Notes: a model not told the origin generated them from the letters alone. Shown: positions 7,410-16,217, numbered from the stretch's first letter. The stretch is DNA of 50,214 bases from Synechococcus sp. SP2 MAG (GCA_030756895.1 JAVBIX010000018.1:1-50214); one strand, 5' to 3'. Numbers and translations are program-made.

Positions 7410-7622
7410 ATGATGACAGATCCATCTGTTGAGCAAAAGCCATTGATCCACAAGATTTGGAAAATCGTGACTTGGCGATGGAAGCTGCAACTTGCTATTA
7501 ATGCTCCGTTTGGAGTCTTGTGGGTTGCCGATAAAACCAATCCAGCTGTTCATGCTTTTGACATGTCTATGCTTGCAGCAATTCATGCGGAATGGATGGC
7601 CCCAATGATGGGGATTAGATAA
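7410..7622 (+). CDS. Small protein, probable single membrane-associated helix
   Basis: 70-71 aa from ATG 7410 (or 7413). A GTG at 7356 would add 18 residues of unconvincing sequence. Residues 25-42 (WRWKLQLAINAPFGVLWV) form a hydrophobic/aromatic helix, and the C-terminal part (KTNPAVHAFDMSMLAAIHAEW) is rich in Ala, Met and His. I have the impression of similar short proteins with an 'NPAVHAFDM' box in marine Synechococcus, but I cannot verify that here. Function unknown. Confidence 0.5.
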   Translation: MMTDPSVEQKPLIHKIWKIVTWRWKLQLAINAPFGVLWVADKTNPAVHAFDMSMLAAIHAEWMAPMMGIR

Positions 7623-7690
7623 ATCAAAACAATTTCAAGTATGAGCTATCGCTCTCTCTATATCTTCTAACTACATAAGGAACATTTGTT

Positions 7691-8123
7691 TTCATCTGTA
7701 AGCCGAGGTTGCAGGAATTTTACTTAATCAGTCGCAACCTCACTTGCGAAAAGCGGTTCAATACTAAATTCGCCATGTGGGACGTTTCCACAAAATGACT
7801 GTATGAACAGAACCCAACGAATCGTCACTACGACAGTTCTTTCGGCGATATTTGTTCCAGCCATGTACTGGTTGCCTGTTTGGTGCCTACGCAGCGGCAC
7901 TCTTCGCAATGTGCTGTGGGACCTGTCTTACTTAGTTCCAAGTTGGGCAGTACCCCCATTGATGGGGACGTTTGCAATTATCAGCTTCGCTATTACTTGT
8001 GGCATTTTTTCCTGGGTTATTGCTCGCATTTGGTGCTAAGCCACAAATGCCCTCAACAGTAAAAAGTGGGAGAATTTATTTTGAGTACAAGCCCAACAAC
8101 GCACCTAATTCAGTGACTGCTCT
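7691..8123. repeat. Diverged long direct repeat, copy B
   Basis: Counterpart of 1261-1692, same orientation. It starts with TTCATCTGTAAGCC and ends near TGACTGCTCT. It contains the intact small membrane-protein gene and ends about 40 bases before the stop codon of the recombinase gene, which reads towards it. Confidence 0.75.
7803..8039 (+). CDS. Small integral membrane protein (intact copy)
   Basis: 78 aa, ATG start. There are two hydrophobic segments: residues about 8-28 (VTTTVLSAIFVPAMYWLPVW) and about 52-76 (PPLMGTFAIISFAITCGIFS and onward). A short loop between them contains Arg residues (LRSGTLRNVLWD). A two-helix inner- or thylakoid-membrane hairpin is the likely topology. A broken copy lies at 1373-1603. 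The family is unknown to me. The gene is only lightly supported by codon-position differences between the two copies, so a non-coding role for the duplicated segment is not excluded. Confidence 0.5.
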   Translation: MNRTQRIVTTTVLSAIFVPAMYWLPVWCLRSGTLRNVLWDLSYLVPSWAVPPLMGTFAIISFAITCGIFSWVIARIWC

Positions 8124-8165
8124 TCTAGTTCTAGTTGGGTTCTATTCATAGGAGTTACCAATTAT

Positions 8166-9737
8166 TTAAGAGTGCTTAGTAAGTGACTTATTAAATCTGA
8201 AATCGATTTCAGTCCCGACAAATTCAACAGCCGTAGCTAGTGCTTTCATTTTTTCACTGGTGTAGTGGGATATGAGATTGCCTTTATGACCCATTAGCTT
8301 TTGCTTTACTTCCTCAGTGCAGTGGTAGCTAAGGTCACCGCCAAAGGCGTGTCTATACGAGTGCGCATTTGCCGCACCATTCACTTTTTGATGCTTGGCT
8401 ACATTTCGGATTCGGTCTCCAATCCAATCCTTTATGTTCTTTACATCATGAATCTGTGATGGTAATACATAGGAATCGGGATCGCCTCGACGTGGTAGCA
8501 ATATTGATTGTAGTTTCTCGTTAATAGGTATTAAACGGATTCCGTCCGCTGTCTTCGACCAAAGCAGATCAACCATCCAAGTTCCTGATGGATCTTTACG
8601 AATGTGTTGCCATTGTAAAAACGGAGCTTCGGTGTTGCGCAGTCCAGCGAGTCGGTACAGCGGGATTAGTAATTCAAGCTCTGGATAGATTTCAATCATT
8701 CCTCTTTGCATTGCCATGCAAGTTTCGTCACTTGCGGCACGCTCTCGATCCTTAAGAACTTTTTGCCGTTTCTCTGTTTCTGAATGCTGCAACAGGTCAA
8801 AACCTGGTAGAGCCATTCTCTGATTGTCTTGTTTGCAGTGCTGGTTATAAACTTTGATCAGGCTTCTGATCTTTAGCCCGTAATTATTGGCGGAGTCCTT
8901 GCACATCCCCCGTCCACCCTTTGCAACTGGTGAAGCTAGCCATCGAATGAAGCTGTTTAGAGATGACGATGAGAGTGAGGAGAGCGTCGATGCATTGATG
9001 TGTTCTTCCCAGGCTGCAATTTGTGTCGCGTAGTTGCTCAGTGTTCGTTCGCCTAAGTCAGCTCGCTTGAGGTCCAATGCCTGTTCCAAGGTGACTGGAA
9101 GTGGTTTGGCTGCCTCTGCTCTCAGCCTCTGGCCAAGCTCTGTTTCCTGGTGCAGCAAGCCTGAGGTGAAGACCGAGTCAGCATTTGTTCTGCCCTCGAG
9201 GATTGCTCTTTTAGAGGCTGCTGCATAGGCAGCGGCTTGGTCGTTATCTAGGGCTATGCCTGCTTGTGCAGCGTGATTTCTTGCCTGCTCCACCAGCAAC
9301 GCCTTCAGGTCATTGGTGAACCCTTTTACGTAGGAGTCAATCTGATCCTGAGATGGTTTGGCTTGCAGAATGTTTTGAAGGTTCTCGCTGATTGTTTGGG
9401 ATGCTTTTGCCTTAAAAGCTTGTGACCTTTGAGGGTTATCAGCTGTCTGTAAGTACAAAGTCCCTAGCTGACGCCTAAGGCGATCGTCTTCTGATTCATG
9501 GAGCAACTCAAAGGCCATAGCTAGTCGCTTCTGCAAATCCGCCATGATCTGCGGAAATCTTTTCTTGGCCAGAGCAAGGCTGTCAGTGCCCGTGGATTGC
9601 TGGAGACGTTTGACGGGTGTGCCTGTTTTTGATGGAAGACGTGACTGCAGCTCCTTTGGCACGTTGAGTGTCACGACCCAGGATCCTGAGCGTCGATTCG
9701 TACGCCATATCAGGTTTTGGATGCCGGAATTTAGCAA
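8166..9737 (-). CDS. Tyrosine recombinase (phage-type integrase)
   Basis: 523 aa. The C-terminal half is a tyrosine-recombinase catalytic domain with every expected residue visible: Arg367 (AGLRNTEAP), Lys395 (LLWSKTADG), His459/Arg462 (HSYRHAFGG), His484 (LMGHKGN) and nucleophile Tyr492 (ISHYTSEK). Residues about 205-310 look like the SAM-like core-binding domain (TLEQALDLKRADLGERTL...). The N-terminal 200 residues are a long helical extension, as in large integrases that recognise unusual sites. The start is TTG; no better in-frame start lies nearby. Upstream (9753-9821) are repeated CACAAC motifs that could be recombinase-binding sites. No tRNA target or second attachment site was found. 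The enzyme probably mobilised, or once mobilised, some of the accessory region to its left. Gene appears intact. Confidence 0.92.
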   Translation of the reverse strand: MLNSGIQNLIWRTNRRSGSWVVTLNVPKELQSRLPSKTGTPVKRLQQSTGTDSLALAKKRFPQIMADLQKRLAMAFELLHESEDDRLRRQLGTLYLQTADNPQRSQAFKAKASQTISENLQNILQAKPSQDQIDSYVKGFTNDLKALLVEQARNHAAQAGIALDNDQAAAYAAASKRAILEGRTNADSVFTSGLLHQETELGQRLRAEAAKPLPVTLEQALDLKRADLGERTLSNYATQIAAWEEHINASTLSSLSSSSLNSFIRWLASPVAKGGRGMCKDSANNYGLKIRSLIKVYNQHCKQDNQRMALPGFDLLQHSETEKRQKVLKDRERAASDETCMAMQRGMIEIYPELELLIPLYRLAGLRNTEAPFLQWQHIRKDPSGTWMVDLLWSKTADGIRLIPINEKLQSILLPRRGDPDSYVLPSQIHDVKNIKDWIGDRIRNVAKHQKVNGAANAHSYRHAFGGDLSYHCTEEVKQKLMGHKGNLISHYTSEKMKALATAVEFVGTEIDFRFNKSLTKHS

Positions 9738-9752
9738 GTGTCAGAAAAAGGG

Positions 9753-9821
9753 AATCACAACGCACCACAACACGCTGTCATCCCGCCATCGTAGAAAATC
9801 ACAACACAGATCACAACGCAC
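9753..9821. repeat. Direct repeats upstream of the recombinase gene
   Basis: AATCACAACGCAC (9753-9765), AATCACAACACAG (9797-9809) and GATCACAACGCAC (9809-9821) share ATCACAACRCA. An additional CACAACACGC lies at 9766-9775, and CGCAACACAC follows at 9826-9835. They lie between the start of the recombinase gene and the hydrolase gene at 9879. Clusters of short direct repeats next to an integrase gene often are arm-type binding sites or part of attP/attL. That role is inferred from position only. Confidence 0.55.
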
Positions 9822-9878
9822 TTTCGCAACACACTTATTAGGACGTAATCAAAAGCGATTGCAGGATCTGGAAAGCTA

Positions 9879-10793
9879 GTGGCCATCCCTCTCGTTTATC
9901 ACCAGGCATATAGCGCGCCACTGCCGTCTAGCCATCGCTTCCCGATGGCGAAGTTCAGGATGTTGTTTGCGGCTCTCAGCGAGTTGGGTCTTGCTGAATC
10001 GAATCAGATTCATGCCCCTCTTCCCGTCCCTCGCCGCTGGCTCGAAACAGTGCATCAGCGCTGCTATCACGAGGCGTTTGCTAGAGGCAAGCTCGATCGG
10101 CAAGCCCAGCGCAGGATTGGTCTTCCGGCTACTACACCCTTGGTGCAACGCACCTGGTTAGCGGTGGGGGGAACGTTGCTCACGGCCAGGTTGGCTCTTG
10201 AGCGCGGTGTTGCCTGCCATCTCGCTGGTGGTACGCACCATGCCTTTCCCGGTTACGGCAGTGGTTTCTGCATCTTCAATGACATTGCTGTGTCAGCCAG
10301 GGTCCTTTTGGATGAGGGGCGCTTGACGCGCTTGATGATTGTGGATCTGGACGTGCATCAAGGTGATGCCACGGCGTTGATCTTCGCTAACGACCCACGG
10401 GTCTTCACCTTTTCTGCTCATGCCGCCTCAAATTTTCCGTCTCGCAAGCAGAGCAGCGATTGCGATTTGCCATTCGAAGATGGCGTTGAGGATCAGGCCT
10501 ATGTGGCTGCGGTTGGTGAGGCGCTCCCCTCACTTCTTGATCGCTTCAAGCCCGAACTGGTGCTCTACAACGCTGGAGTAGATCCGCATCGAGACGATCG
10601 TCTGGGACGGCTTTGCTTGTCCGATCTGGGACTTTTGCAACGCGATCATCTCGTATTTGATGCCTGCCTTCGTCGTCAGATCCCAGTCGCCAGCGTGATT
10701 GGCGGAGGGTATGACGCTCTTGATCCTTTGGTGAAGCGTCATGCTCTGGTGTTTCGGGCTGCTGCAGACCAGGCGAGATTGCATGGTCTTTAG
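9879..10793 (+). CDS. Histone-deacetylase-like (AcuC/HDAC family) zinc hydrolase
   Basis: 304 aa with a GTG start. This is the arginase/deacetylase fold family. The active site is visible: tandem His120-His121 (GGTHHAFPGYGSGF), the zinc ligands Asp158 and His160 (IVDLDVHQGD), the third metal Asp in YNAGVDPHRDDRLGRL, and the transition-state Tyr in the GGGYD motif near the C-terminus. Bacterial members remove acetyl groups from proteins (acetyl-lysine), polyamines or small amides. The substrate here is unknown. It is the first core-looking gene to the right of the accessory region and is convergent with pdhA, ending 11 bases from that gene's end. The base composition and codon use match housekeeping neighbours, so it is probably ancestral. 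Confidence 0.88.
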   Translation: MAIPLVYHQAYSAPLPSSHRFPMAKFRMLFAALSELGLAESNQIHAPLPVPRRWLETVHQRCYHEAFARGKLDRQAQRRIGLPATTPLVQRTWLAVGGTLLTARLALERGVACHLAGGTHHAFPGYGSGFCIFNDIAVSARVLLDEGRLTRLMIVDLDVHQGDATALIFANDPRVFTFSAHAASNFPSRKQSSDCDLPFEDGVEDQAYVAAVGEALPSLLDRFKPELVLYNAGVDPHRDDRLGRLCLSDLGLLQRDHLVFDACLRRQIPVASVIGGGYDALDPLVKRHALVFRAAADQARLHGL

Positions 10794-10804
10794 CGGGATG
10801 CGTT

Positions 10805-11911
10805 TCAGTCTTCTGCCCAGATGTAGCGCGTCAGTTCTGAGGTGTCTGGCTCTGGTGCATTGAGGGCAAACTCCACGCAGTCTTGAACCTCAGCATCGAT
10901 CTCTTTCTCGATCGCGCGCAACTCATCTGCACTGACCAAACCATCGGAGACCAGATCGCGCTCAAAAGCTTTGAGGGGATCGCGTTTCGCCCAGAATTGC
11001 TTTTCTTCCTCGGCTCGGAGCTCATCAGGGTCGGCGAGTGAGTGACCCCTGAAGCGATAGGTGAGGCATTCAAGAACGGTTGGACCTTCACCAGCTCGCG
11101 CCCGTTCGATGGCCCGCTCAGCAGCGGCCCGAACGGCGAGAACATCCATGCCGTCCACTTCTTCTCCAGCCATGCCGAAGGCAGCTGCTTTGCGCCAGAT
11201 TTCCGGATCGCTGGTGGCGCGATCGTGGGCCATGCCGATCGCCCATTTGTTGTTTTCCACCACAAACAAAATGGGTAGCTTCCAAAGTTGGGCCATGTTC
11301 AGGCATTCAAAGAATTGCCCGTTGTTGCAGGTTCCGTCTCCAAAAAAGGCTGCGGTGACGGAGTCGCTACTGGAATCGCCCATGGCATCACGCTTGTAGC
11401 GACTGGTAAACGCAGCGCCTAAGGCAACGGGAATGCCTTCGCCGATAAACGCGAAGCCGCCCAATAAGTGATGGGCTTTTGAGAACAGGTGCATCGAGCC
11501 GCCACGTCCCTTGCTGCAGCCGGTTTCCTTACCAAACAGCTCACTCATCACTTCGCGGGCTGGGACACCAGCGCTCAAGGCATGCACGTGATCACGGTAT
11601 GTGCTGCAAAACCAGTCGTGCTGACGCTTCATGGCGCCGATCACACCAGTACTCACCGCCTCTTGGCCGTTATAGAGGTGAACAAAACCAAACATCTTGC
11701 CGCGGTAGTACATCTCCGCGCATTTGTCTTCAAAACGCCGACCGAGGGTCATGTCCCGGTAGAGCCTCAGGCCCGTCTCGCGGTCCACGCTCGCTCTTTT
11801 TGTCGTCACGAGAGACGACAAGCGTTCGGCGTGAGCTCCCACTGGGGAAGCCCCATTCGCATGCTTGTGATCGATGCCTGCAGCTGCGCTTACTGCGATG
11901 TCCTGACTCAT
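10805..11911 (-). CDS. pdhA: Pyruvate dehydrogenase E1 component alpha subunit
   Basis: 368 aa from ATG 11911, chosen because a clear ribosome site (AAAGAGGTGG) precedes it. A longer frame to 11977 is less likely. The protein converts pyruvate and thiamine diphosphate to hydroxyethyl-TPP and passes the acetyl group to lipoyl-E2. Marks include [17 protein letters not shown] and the TPP-binding stretch [19 protein letters not shown] (GDG...NN), then ENNKWAIGM. The regulatory/phospho-loop equivalent [14 protein letters not shown] is present as in other E1-alpha chains. The first 45 residues are a variable extension rich in Ala and His. The beta subunit is not in the window. The gene is divergent from ftn2, with about 85 bases between start codons to hold both promoters. 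Confidence 0.96.
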   Translation of the reverse strand: MSQDIAVSAAAGIDHKHANGASPVGAHAERLSSLVTTKRASVDRETGLRLYRDMTLGRRFEDKCAEMYYRGKMFGFVHLYNGQEAVSTGVIGAMKRQHDWFCSTYRDHVHALSAGVPAREVMSELFGKETGCSKGRGGSMHLFSKAHHLLGGFAFIGEGIPVALGAAFTSRYKRDAMGDSSSDSVTAAFFGDGTCNNGQFFECLNMAQLWKLPILFVVENNKWAIGMAHDRATSDPEIWRKAAAFGMAGEEVDGMDVLAVRAAAERAIERARAGEGPTVLECLTYRFRGHSLADPDELRAEEEKQFWAKRDPLKAFERDLVSDGLVSADELRAIEKEIDAEVQDCVEFALNAPEPDTSELTRYIWAED

Positions 11912-11997
11912 GGCACCACCTCTTTGACAACGAACTTTAAGGGGCCGTGTTGAGGCAATGGGCAAAACCCCTCTCACTGCCTAAAGTCTCAGTGCTA

Positions 11998-14196
11998 ATG
12001 AGCGCAACGCTGGTGGAATTGCCCATCGATCATTTCCGCCTGTTGGGCGTCAGCCCTTCAGCTGAAACCGAGTCGGTGTTGCGGACGCTGCAGTTGCGTC
12101 TCGATCGCTGTCCCGATCAGGGTTTCACCCATGAGGTCCTCATGCAGAGGGCTGAATTGCTGAGGCTTTCTGCCGATCTCCTGAGCGATGCGGCGCGACG
12201 GCAGGACTACGAGAGCACCCTGCTCAAATTGGGCCGTGATCATCCGGAAGAGACCGCAGGGCTGGAAATGCCGTCCAGCAGGGAGGTCGCTGGTTTGATG
12301 CTGCTGTGGGAAGCCAACGCCCCACACGAGACCTTTCAGCTCACCCGCCAGGTTTTGCAACCTCCCCAGGCGCCTGCCCTGGGAAGCGGTCGAGAGTCGG
12401 ACCTTGCCCTGTTGGCGGCACTGTCTTGCCGGGATGCGGCCCGCCAAGATCAGGACCAACGTCGCTATGAATCCGCTGCCGGTCTGCTGGCGGAGGGGCT
12501 GCAGTTGCTCCAGCGCATGGGCAAGCTTGCCGATCATCGGCAGCGGCTGCAAACGGATCTAGAGCAGCTCACTCCATACCGAATTTTGGATCTGCTGAGC
12601 CGTGACCTGGCGGAGCAAACAGCGCGGCAGGAAGGACTGGTGATGTTGGAAACCTTTGTGCAAAATCGCGGTGGCCTGGAGGGGGGTGCTGCCGAATTGA
12701 CGACGGCTGGCATGGACCAGGGCAGTTTTGAGTTGTTTTTTCAGCAGATTCGCCGGTTTCTCACCGTTCAAGAACAAGTCGATCTTTATGGGCGTTGGGA
12801 GCGGTTTGGCTCGTCTGATGCCAGCTTCCTTTCCGTGATGGCCTTGGCAGCCGCTGGATTTTCTCAACGCAAGCCTGAGCGTATTCAGGACGCTCGCGGC
12901 AAACTCCAAGCCTTGGTTCTTGTTGGTTTAGATCTCAATCCATTGCTGGGATGCATGGATTTATTGCTCGGTGATGTGGACCGGGCGTTGGAACACGTCC
13001 ATGCCAGTCCGGATGCGGATCTGCAGGAATGGCTTGCGAATCACCCCAGTGACGATCTCGCGGCCCTATTTGATTACTGCCGCAGCTGGCTGGGACGGGA
13101 TGTTCTCCCCGGATATCGCGATGTGGATGCCCAGGTTGTTGACCTGGAAGCTTGGTTTGCTGATCGCGATGTGCAGGCGTATGTGGAGCGCCTTGAGCGC
13201 CAGGAAGGGCGAAGCGTGGTTTCTCCCGATCCGTCTGCAACACCCGTTCCCGATATGGATTGGAGCTTCGGCAATCTCCCTCCAATCGGCATTGATCCAG
13301 AGGGCACCATGCCCCTGTCTTTGGGCGACGTCACCCCATTCCCTGAGGAGAGCTCAGAACCTGGGGACGAGGAGGCCAGAGGACGTGGGCTGGGCCGGTT
13401 CATTCCATTGGCCTGGACGAATCTGGAGAACCTTCGCCCGTCCTTGAACCGGCTCTCACAGTCGCGCCGAGCTTTGTCGCGCCGCACCTTGTCTCGACTC
13501 TCGCTGTCGCGTCTTTCGATGTCGAAGCTGTCACTGTCGCGGTTTTCGCTCTCTCGGCTTTCGGTGAATCGGCCCTCATGGCCGCAACCAAGGCGTTCTG
13601 TATTGATCGGCTCAGGAGTGGTTGTCGTGCTCGCAGTGGTGGGATTCAGCCTTGTGGGGCTGAGGCGTCAGGCGCAGCAGGAATCAGCAATTACCTCAAC
13701 AACGAATCCCACCGAGGATGCCTTGCCCACCTCGGATGCCCTGTCTTCTGAGCCGAAGGCCACCCTCAAGCAGGAGCTCCCCAAGGCCAATCAGCGCATT
13801 ACGCCCCTATCGGTGGATCAGCCCAGTGAGGTTCAGCTGCAAGCCCTGCTCCAGACATGGCTTGATCTAAAGGCAACGGCATTGCTTCAAAACGGTGATA
13901 CCGAGTCCCTGGCTGCGGTGGCCCGCCCTCTTCTTGTTGGTCGCGTACGTGATCAACAAGCCGCCTTGTTGCGAGATGGCCTTGTCCAAAAGGTTCAAGC
14001 TTCCATCACCTCGATTCAGACGGTGAGCACAACGCCGTCTCGCATTGAAGTTAGGGCCCAACTCACTTACCGCGATCAGACCCTGAATGATCAGGATGAG
14101 GTGGTGGATGAGACACCCGCTGGCAACTTGCCGGTGACCTACATCCTTGGCCGAGATCCTGATGGATGGCGCTTGCAGGCTTACATCCCTGGCTAA
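11998..14196 (+). CDS. ftn2: Cell-division protein Ftn2/ZipN (ARC6 homologue)
   Basis: 732 aa from ATG 11998 (a GTG at 11947 is in frame). Ftn2 anchors FtsZ at the membrane in cyanobacteria and is the ancestor of plant ARC6. Residues 5-75 form a J-domain-like helix pair (IDHFRLLGVSPSAETESVL ... DYESTLL) lacking an HPD motif. The helical middle follows to about residue 400, then an acidic/Pro linker. Residues about 480-535 hold a striking Ser/Arg/Leu repeat (LSRLS-type units). Immediately after it comes a membrane helix (SVLIGSGVVVVLAVVGFSLV, about 538-557). The C-terminal ~115 residues are the IMS domain (DUF4101): LQTWLDLKATALL... to GWRLQAYIPG. N-terminus cytoplasmic and C-terminus periplasmic is the known topology. 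The expanded Ser/Arg repeat is unusual. Confidence 0.93.
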   Translation: MSATLVELPIDHFRLLGVSPSAETESVLRTLQLRLDRCPDQGFTHEVLMQRAELLRLSADLLSDAARRQDYESTLLKLGRDHPEETAGLEMPSSREVAGLMLLWEANAPHETFQLTRQVLQPPQAPALGSGRESDLALLAALSCRDAARQDQDQRRYESAAGLLAEGLQLLQRMGKLADHRQRLQTDLEQLTPYRILDLLSRDLAEQTARQEGLVMLETFVQNRGGLEGGAAELTTAGMDQGSFELFFQQIRRFLTVQEQVDLYGRWERFGSSDASFLSVMALAAAGFSQRKPERIQDARGKLQALVLVGLDLNPLLGCMDLLLGDVDRALEHVHASPDADLQEWLANHPSDDLAALFDYCRSWLGRDVLPGYRDVDAQVVDLEAWFADRDVQAYVERLERQEGRSVVSPDPSATPVPDMDWSFGNLPPIGIDPEGTMPLSLGDVTPFPEESSEPGDEEARGRGLGRFIPLAWTNLENLRPSLNRLSQSRRALSRRTLSRLSLSRLSMSKLSLSRFSLSRLSVNRPSWPQPRRSVLIGSGVVVVLAVVGFSLVGLRRQAQQESAITSTTNPTEDALPTSDALSSEPKATLKQELPKANQRITPLSVDQPSEVQLQALLQTWLDLKATALLQNGDTESLAAVARPLLVGRVRDQQAALLRDGLVQKVQASITSIQTVSTTPSRIEVRAQLTYRDQTLNDQDEVVDETPAGNLPVTYILGRDPDGWRLQAYIPG
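13441..13590 (+). repeat. 15-bp-periodic repeat encoding LSRLS units in ftn2
   Basis: The DNA repeats with a period near 15 bases (for example TTGTCTCGACTCTCG, CTGTCGCGTCTTTCG, CTGTCGCGGTTTTCG), encoding (L-S-R/K-x-S)n with about seven to eight units just before the transmembrane helix. Periodicity in the DNA suggests expansion by slippage. Confidence 0.7.
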
Positions 14197-14292
14197 CCAC
14201 TTTGTTCGGGTGCTGTCTCTGGATGAACCGATCGAGTTCAACGAAGGGGTAAGACTTTTAGAGTTAGCTGAAGTGCTGCGCGGACTTCCTCC

Positions 14293-15759
14293 ATGTTTGA
14301 CGAGCTTTCAGCCCGTTTTGAAGATGCCGTCAAAGGGCTGAGAGGCCAAGACACAATCTCTGAAACGAATGTGGAGGGGGCGCTCAAGGAGGTGCGGCGG
14401 GCGCTTCTCGATGCGGACGTGAGTCTGCCGGTGGTCAAGGATTTTGTCTCCGAAATCCGCGAGAAAGCAGTCGGTGCTGAGGTTGTTCGTGGTGTAACGC
14501 CCGACCAGAAGTTCATTCAGGTTGTGCATGAGCAGCTGGTCGAGGTGATGGGTGGCGGTAATGCCCCGCTCGCGAAGGCCGATCAAGCTCCCACGGTTGT
14601 GTTGATGGCTGGCTTGCAGGGGGCAGGTAAAACCACGGCGACGGCCAAGTTGGGGCTCCACCTCAAGGATCAGGGACGTAAGGCCTTGATGGTTGGGGCT
14701 GATGTTTATCGTCCTGCTGCGATTGAGCAGTTGAAGACTCTCGGCGCTCAGATTGGTGTGGATGTGTTCAGTCTCGGGATCGAGGCGAAGCCTGAGGACA
14801 TCGCAGCGGCTGGTTTAGCGAAGGCCAAAGAGGAGGGTTACGACACCCTGTTGGTTGATACCGCTGGCCGTCTGCAAATCGACTCCGAGATGATGGAGGA
14901 GATGGTGCGGATTCGCAGCGCCGTTCAGCCCGATGAGGTGCTGTTGGTGGTGGATTCGATGATTGGCCAGGAGGCGGCTGAGCTCACCCGTGCTTTCCAC
15001 GATCAGGTGGGGATCACCGGAGCTGTGCTCACCAAGCTCGATGGTGATTCCCGCGGTGGCGCGGCCCTGTCGATTCGCAAGGTGAGTGGTCAGCCGATCA
15101 AATTCATCGGTACGGGCGAAAAAGTTGAGGCTCTTCAGCCTTTCCATCCCGAGCGGATGGCGAGTCGCATCCTCGGGATGGGCGATGTGCTCACGCTGGT
15201 GGAGAAGGCGCAGAAGGAGGTTGAACTCGCTGACGTTGAAAAAATGCAGAAAAAGTTGCAGGAGGCGTCGTTTGATTTTTCCGACTTCTTGCAGCAAATG
15301 CGCTTGATCAAGCGCATGGGCTCCCTTGGGGGGTTGATGAAAATGATCCCGGGTATGAACAAAATCGACGACGGCATGCTCAAGCAGGGAGAGCAGCAAT
15401 TAATAAAAATCGAAGCGATGATCGGTTCGATGACAGCCGCGGAGCGCACCCAGCCCGAGTTGTTGGCGGCTCAACCCTCGAGACGCCGAAGGATTGCCTC
15501 TGGGAGTGGATACCAAGCGGCGGATGTTGACAAGGTGCTCGCGGATTTTCAAAAAATGCGCGGATTTATGCAGCAGATGACCAAAGGTGGCGGAATGCCC
15601 GGAATGCCCGGAATGCCTGGAATGGGTGGCGGGATGCCTGGCATGCCAGGAATGCCGGGGCTGCCTGGAATGGGTGGTGGTATGCCCGCTGGGCAGCCTG
15701 GAGCGGCTCCCCGCAGGCAGCGTCCATACAAAAAAAAGAAGGGTTTTGGCCAGCTTTGA
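14293..15759 (+). CDS. ffh: Signal recognition particle protein Ffh
   Basis: 488 aa, ATG start. Ffh binds the SRP RNA and the signal sequences of nascent membrane proteins and is a GTPase. The N domain (1-85) precedes the G domain: P-loop GLQGAGKTTATAKL (about 109-122), DTAGRL (about 190-195), TKLDGD (about 247-252). The M domain (about 300-440) contains the RNA-binding segment (SGSGYQAADVDKVLADFQ) and a methionine-rich groove. The last 50 residues are a long GMPGMPGM/GGGMPG tract plus a basic tail (RRQRPYKKKKGFGQL), as in other cyanobacterial Ffh proteins but long. It starts a probable ffh-rpsP-phoH transcription unit. No frame disruption. Confidence 0.97.
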   Translation: MFDELSARFEDAVKGLRGQDTISETNVEGALKEVRRALLDADVSLPVVKDFVSEIREKAVGAEVVRGVTPDQKFIQVVHEQLVEVMGGGNAPLAKADQAPTVVLMAGLQGAGKTTATAKLGLHLKDQGRKALMVGADVYRPAAIEQLKTLGAQIGVDVFSLGIEAKPEDIAAAGLAKAKEEGYDTLLVDTAGRLQIDSEMMEEMVRIRSAVQPDEVLLVVDSMIGQEAAELTRAFHDQVGITGAVLTKLDGDSRGGAALSIRKVSGQPIKFIGTGEKVEALQPFHPERMASRILGMGDVLTLVEKAQKEVELADVEKMQKKLQEASFDFSDFLQQMRLIKRMGSLGGLMKMIPGMNKIDDGMLKQGEQQLIKIEAMIGSMTAAERTQPELLAAQPSRRRRIASGSGYQAADVDKVLADFQKMRGFMQQMTKGGGMPGMPGMPGMGGGMPGMPGMPGLPGMGGGMPAGQPGAAPRRQRPYKKKKGFGQL

Positions 15760-15834
15760 GTCCGCGGCACGGTAAGTTGGTTGCTTAGCGCGACTTTTTG
15801 CTGCGCTGAATTCCACCTTTAAGCAAGCGCCACG

Positions 15835-16209
15835 ATGATCAAGCTCCGCCTGAAGCGGTTCGGTAAGAAGCGGGAAGCGAGTTTCCGCCTCGTGGCCTGC
15901 AACAGCACGTCACGCCGAGATGGCCGCCCCCTTCAGGAGCTGGGTTTCTACAACCCACGCACCAAGGAGACCCGGCTCGACGCTGAGGCCTTGCGTGTGC
16001 GCCTCAGCCAGGGTGCTCAACCCACTGATGCCGTTCGGTTCCTGCTCGAGAAGGGCGGACTGCTCGAAAAGAAAGTGCGACCCGCTGAGACCATTGGCAA
16101 GCTGAAGCAGACTGCTGCCCGCGAAGCTGCGGTAAAGCAGGCTGCGAAAGATGCGGCAGAAGCCAAGGCTGCAGAAGCAGCAGCAGCCTCTGAATCCACC
16201 GAAAGCTGA
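15835..16209 (+). CDS. rpsP: 30S ribosomal protein S16
   Basis: 124 aa. The conserved S16 core is residues 1-80: [20 protein letters not shown] at the start, then [17 protein letters not shown]. Residues 85-124 are an Ala/Lys/Glu-rich extension ([19 protein letters not shown]) typical of marine cyanobacterial S16 and probably a disordered surface tail. The gene lies 75 bases after ffh. In that gap AGCGC (15787-15791) and GCGCT (15803-15807) can pair around a T-rich loop, possibly a weak attenuator for rpsP. S16 is needed for assembly of the 30S 5' domain. phoH follows after eight bases. Confidence 0.97.
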   Translation: MIKLRLKRFGKKREASFRLVACNSTSRRDGRPLQELGFYNPRTKETRLDAEALRVRLSQGAQPTDAVRFLLEKGGLLEKKVRPAETIGKLKQTAAREAAVKQAAKDAAEAKAAEAAAASESTES

Positions 16210-16217
16210 TCAAATCC

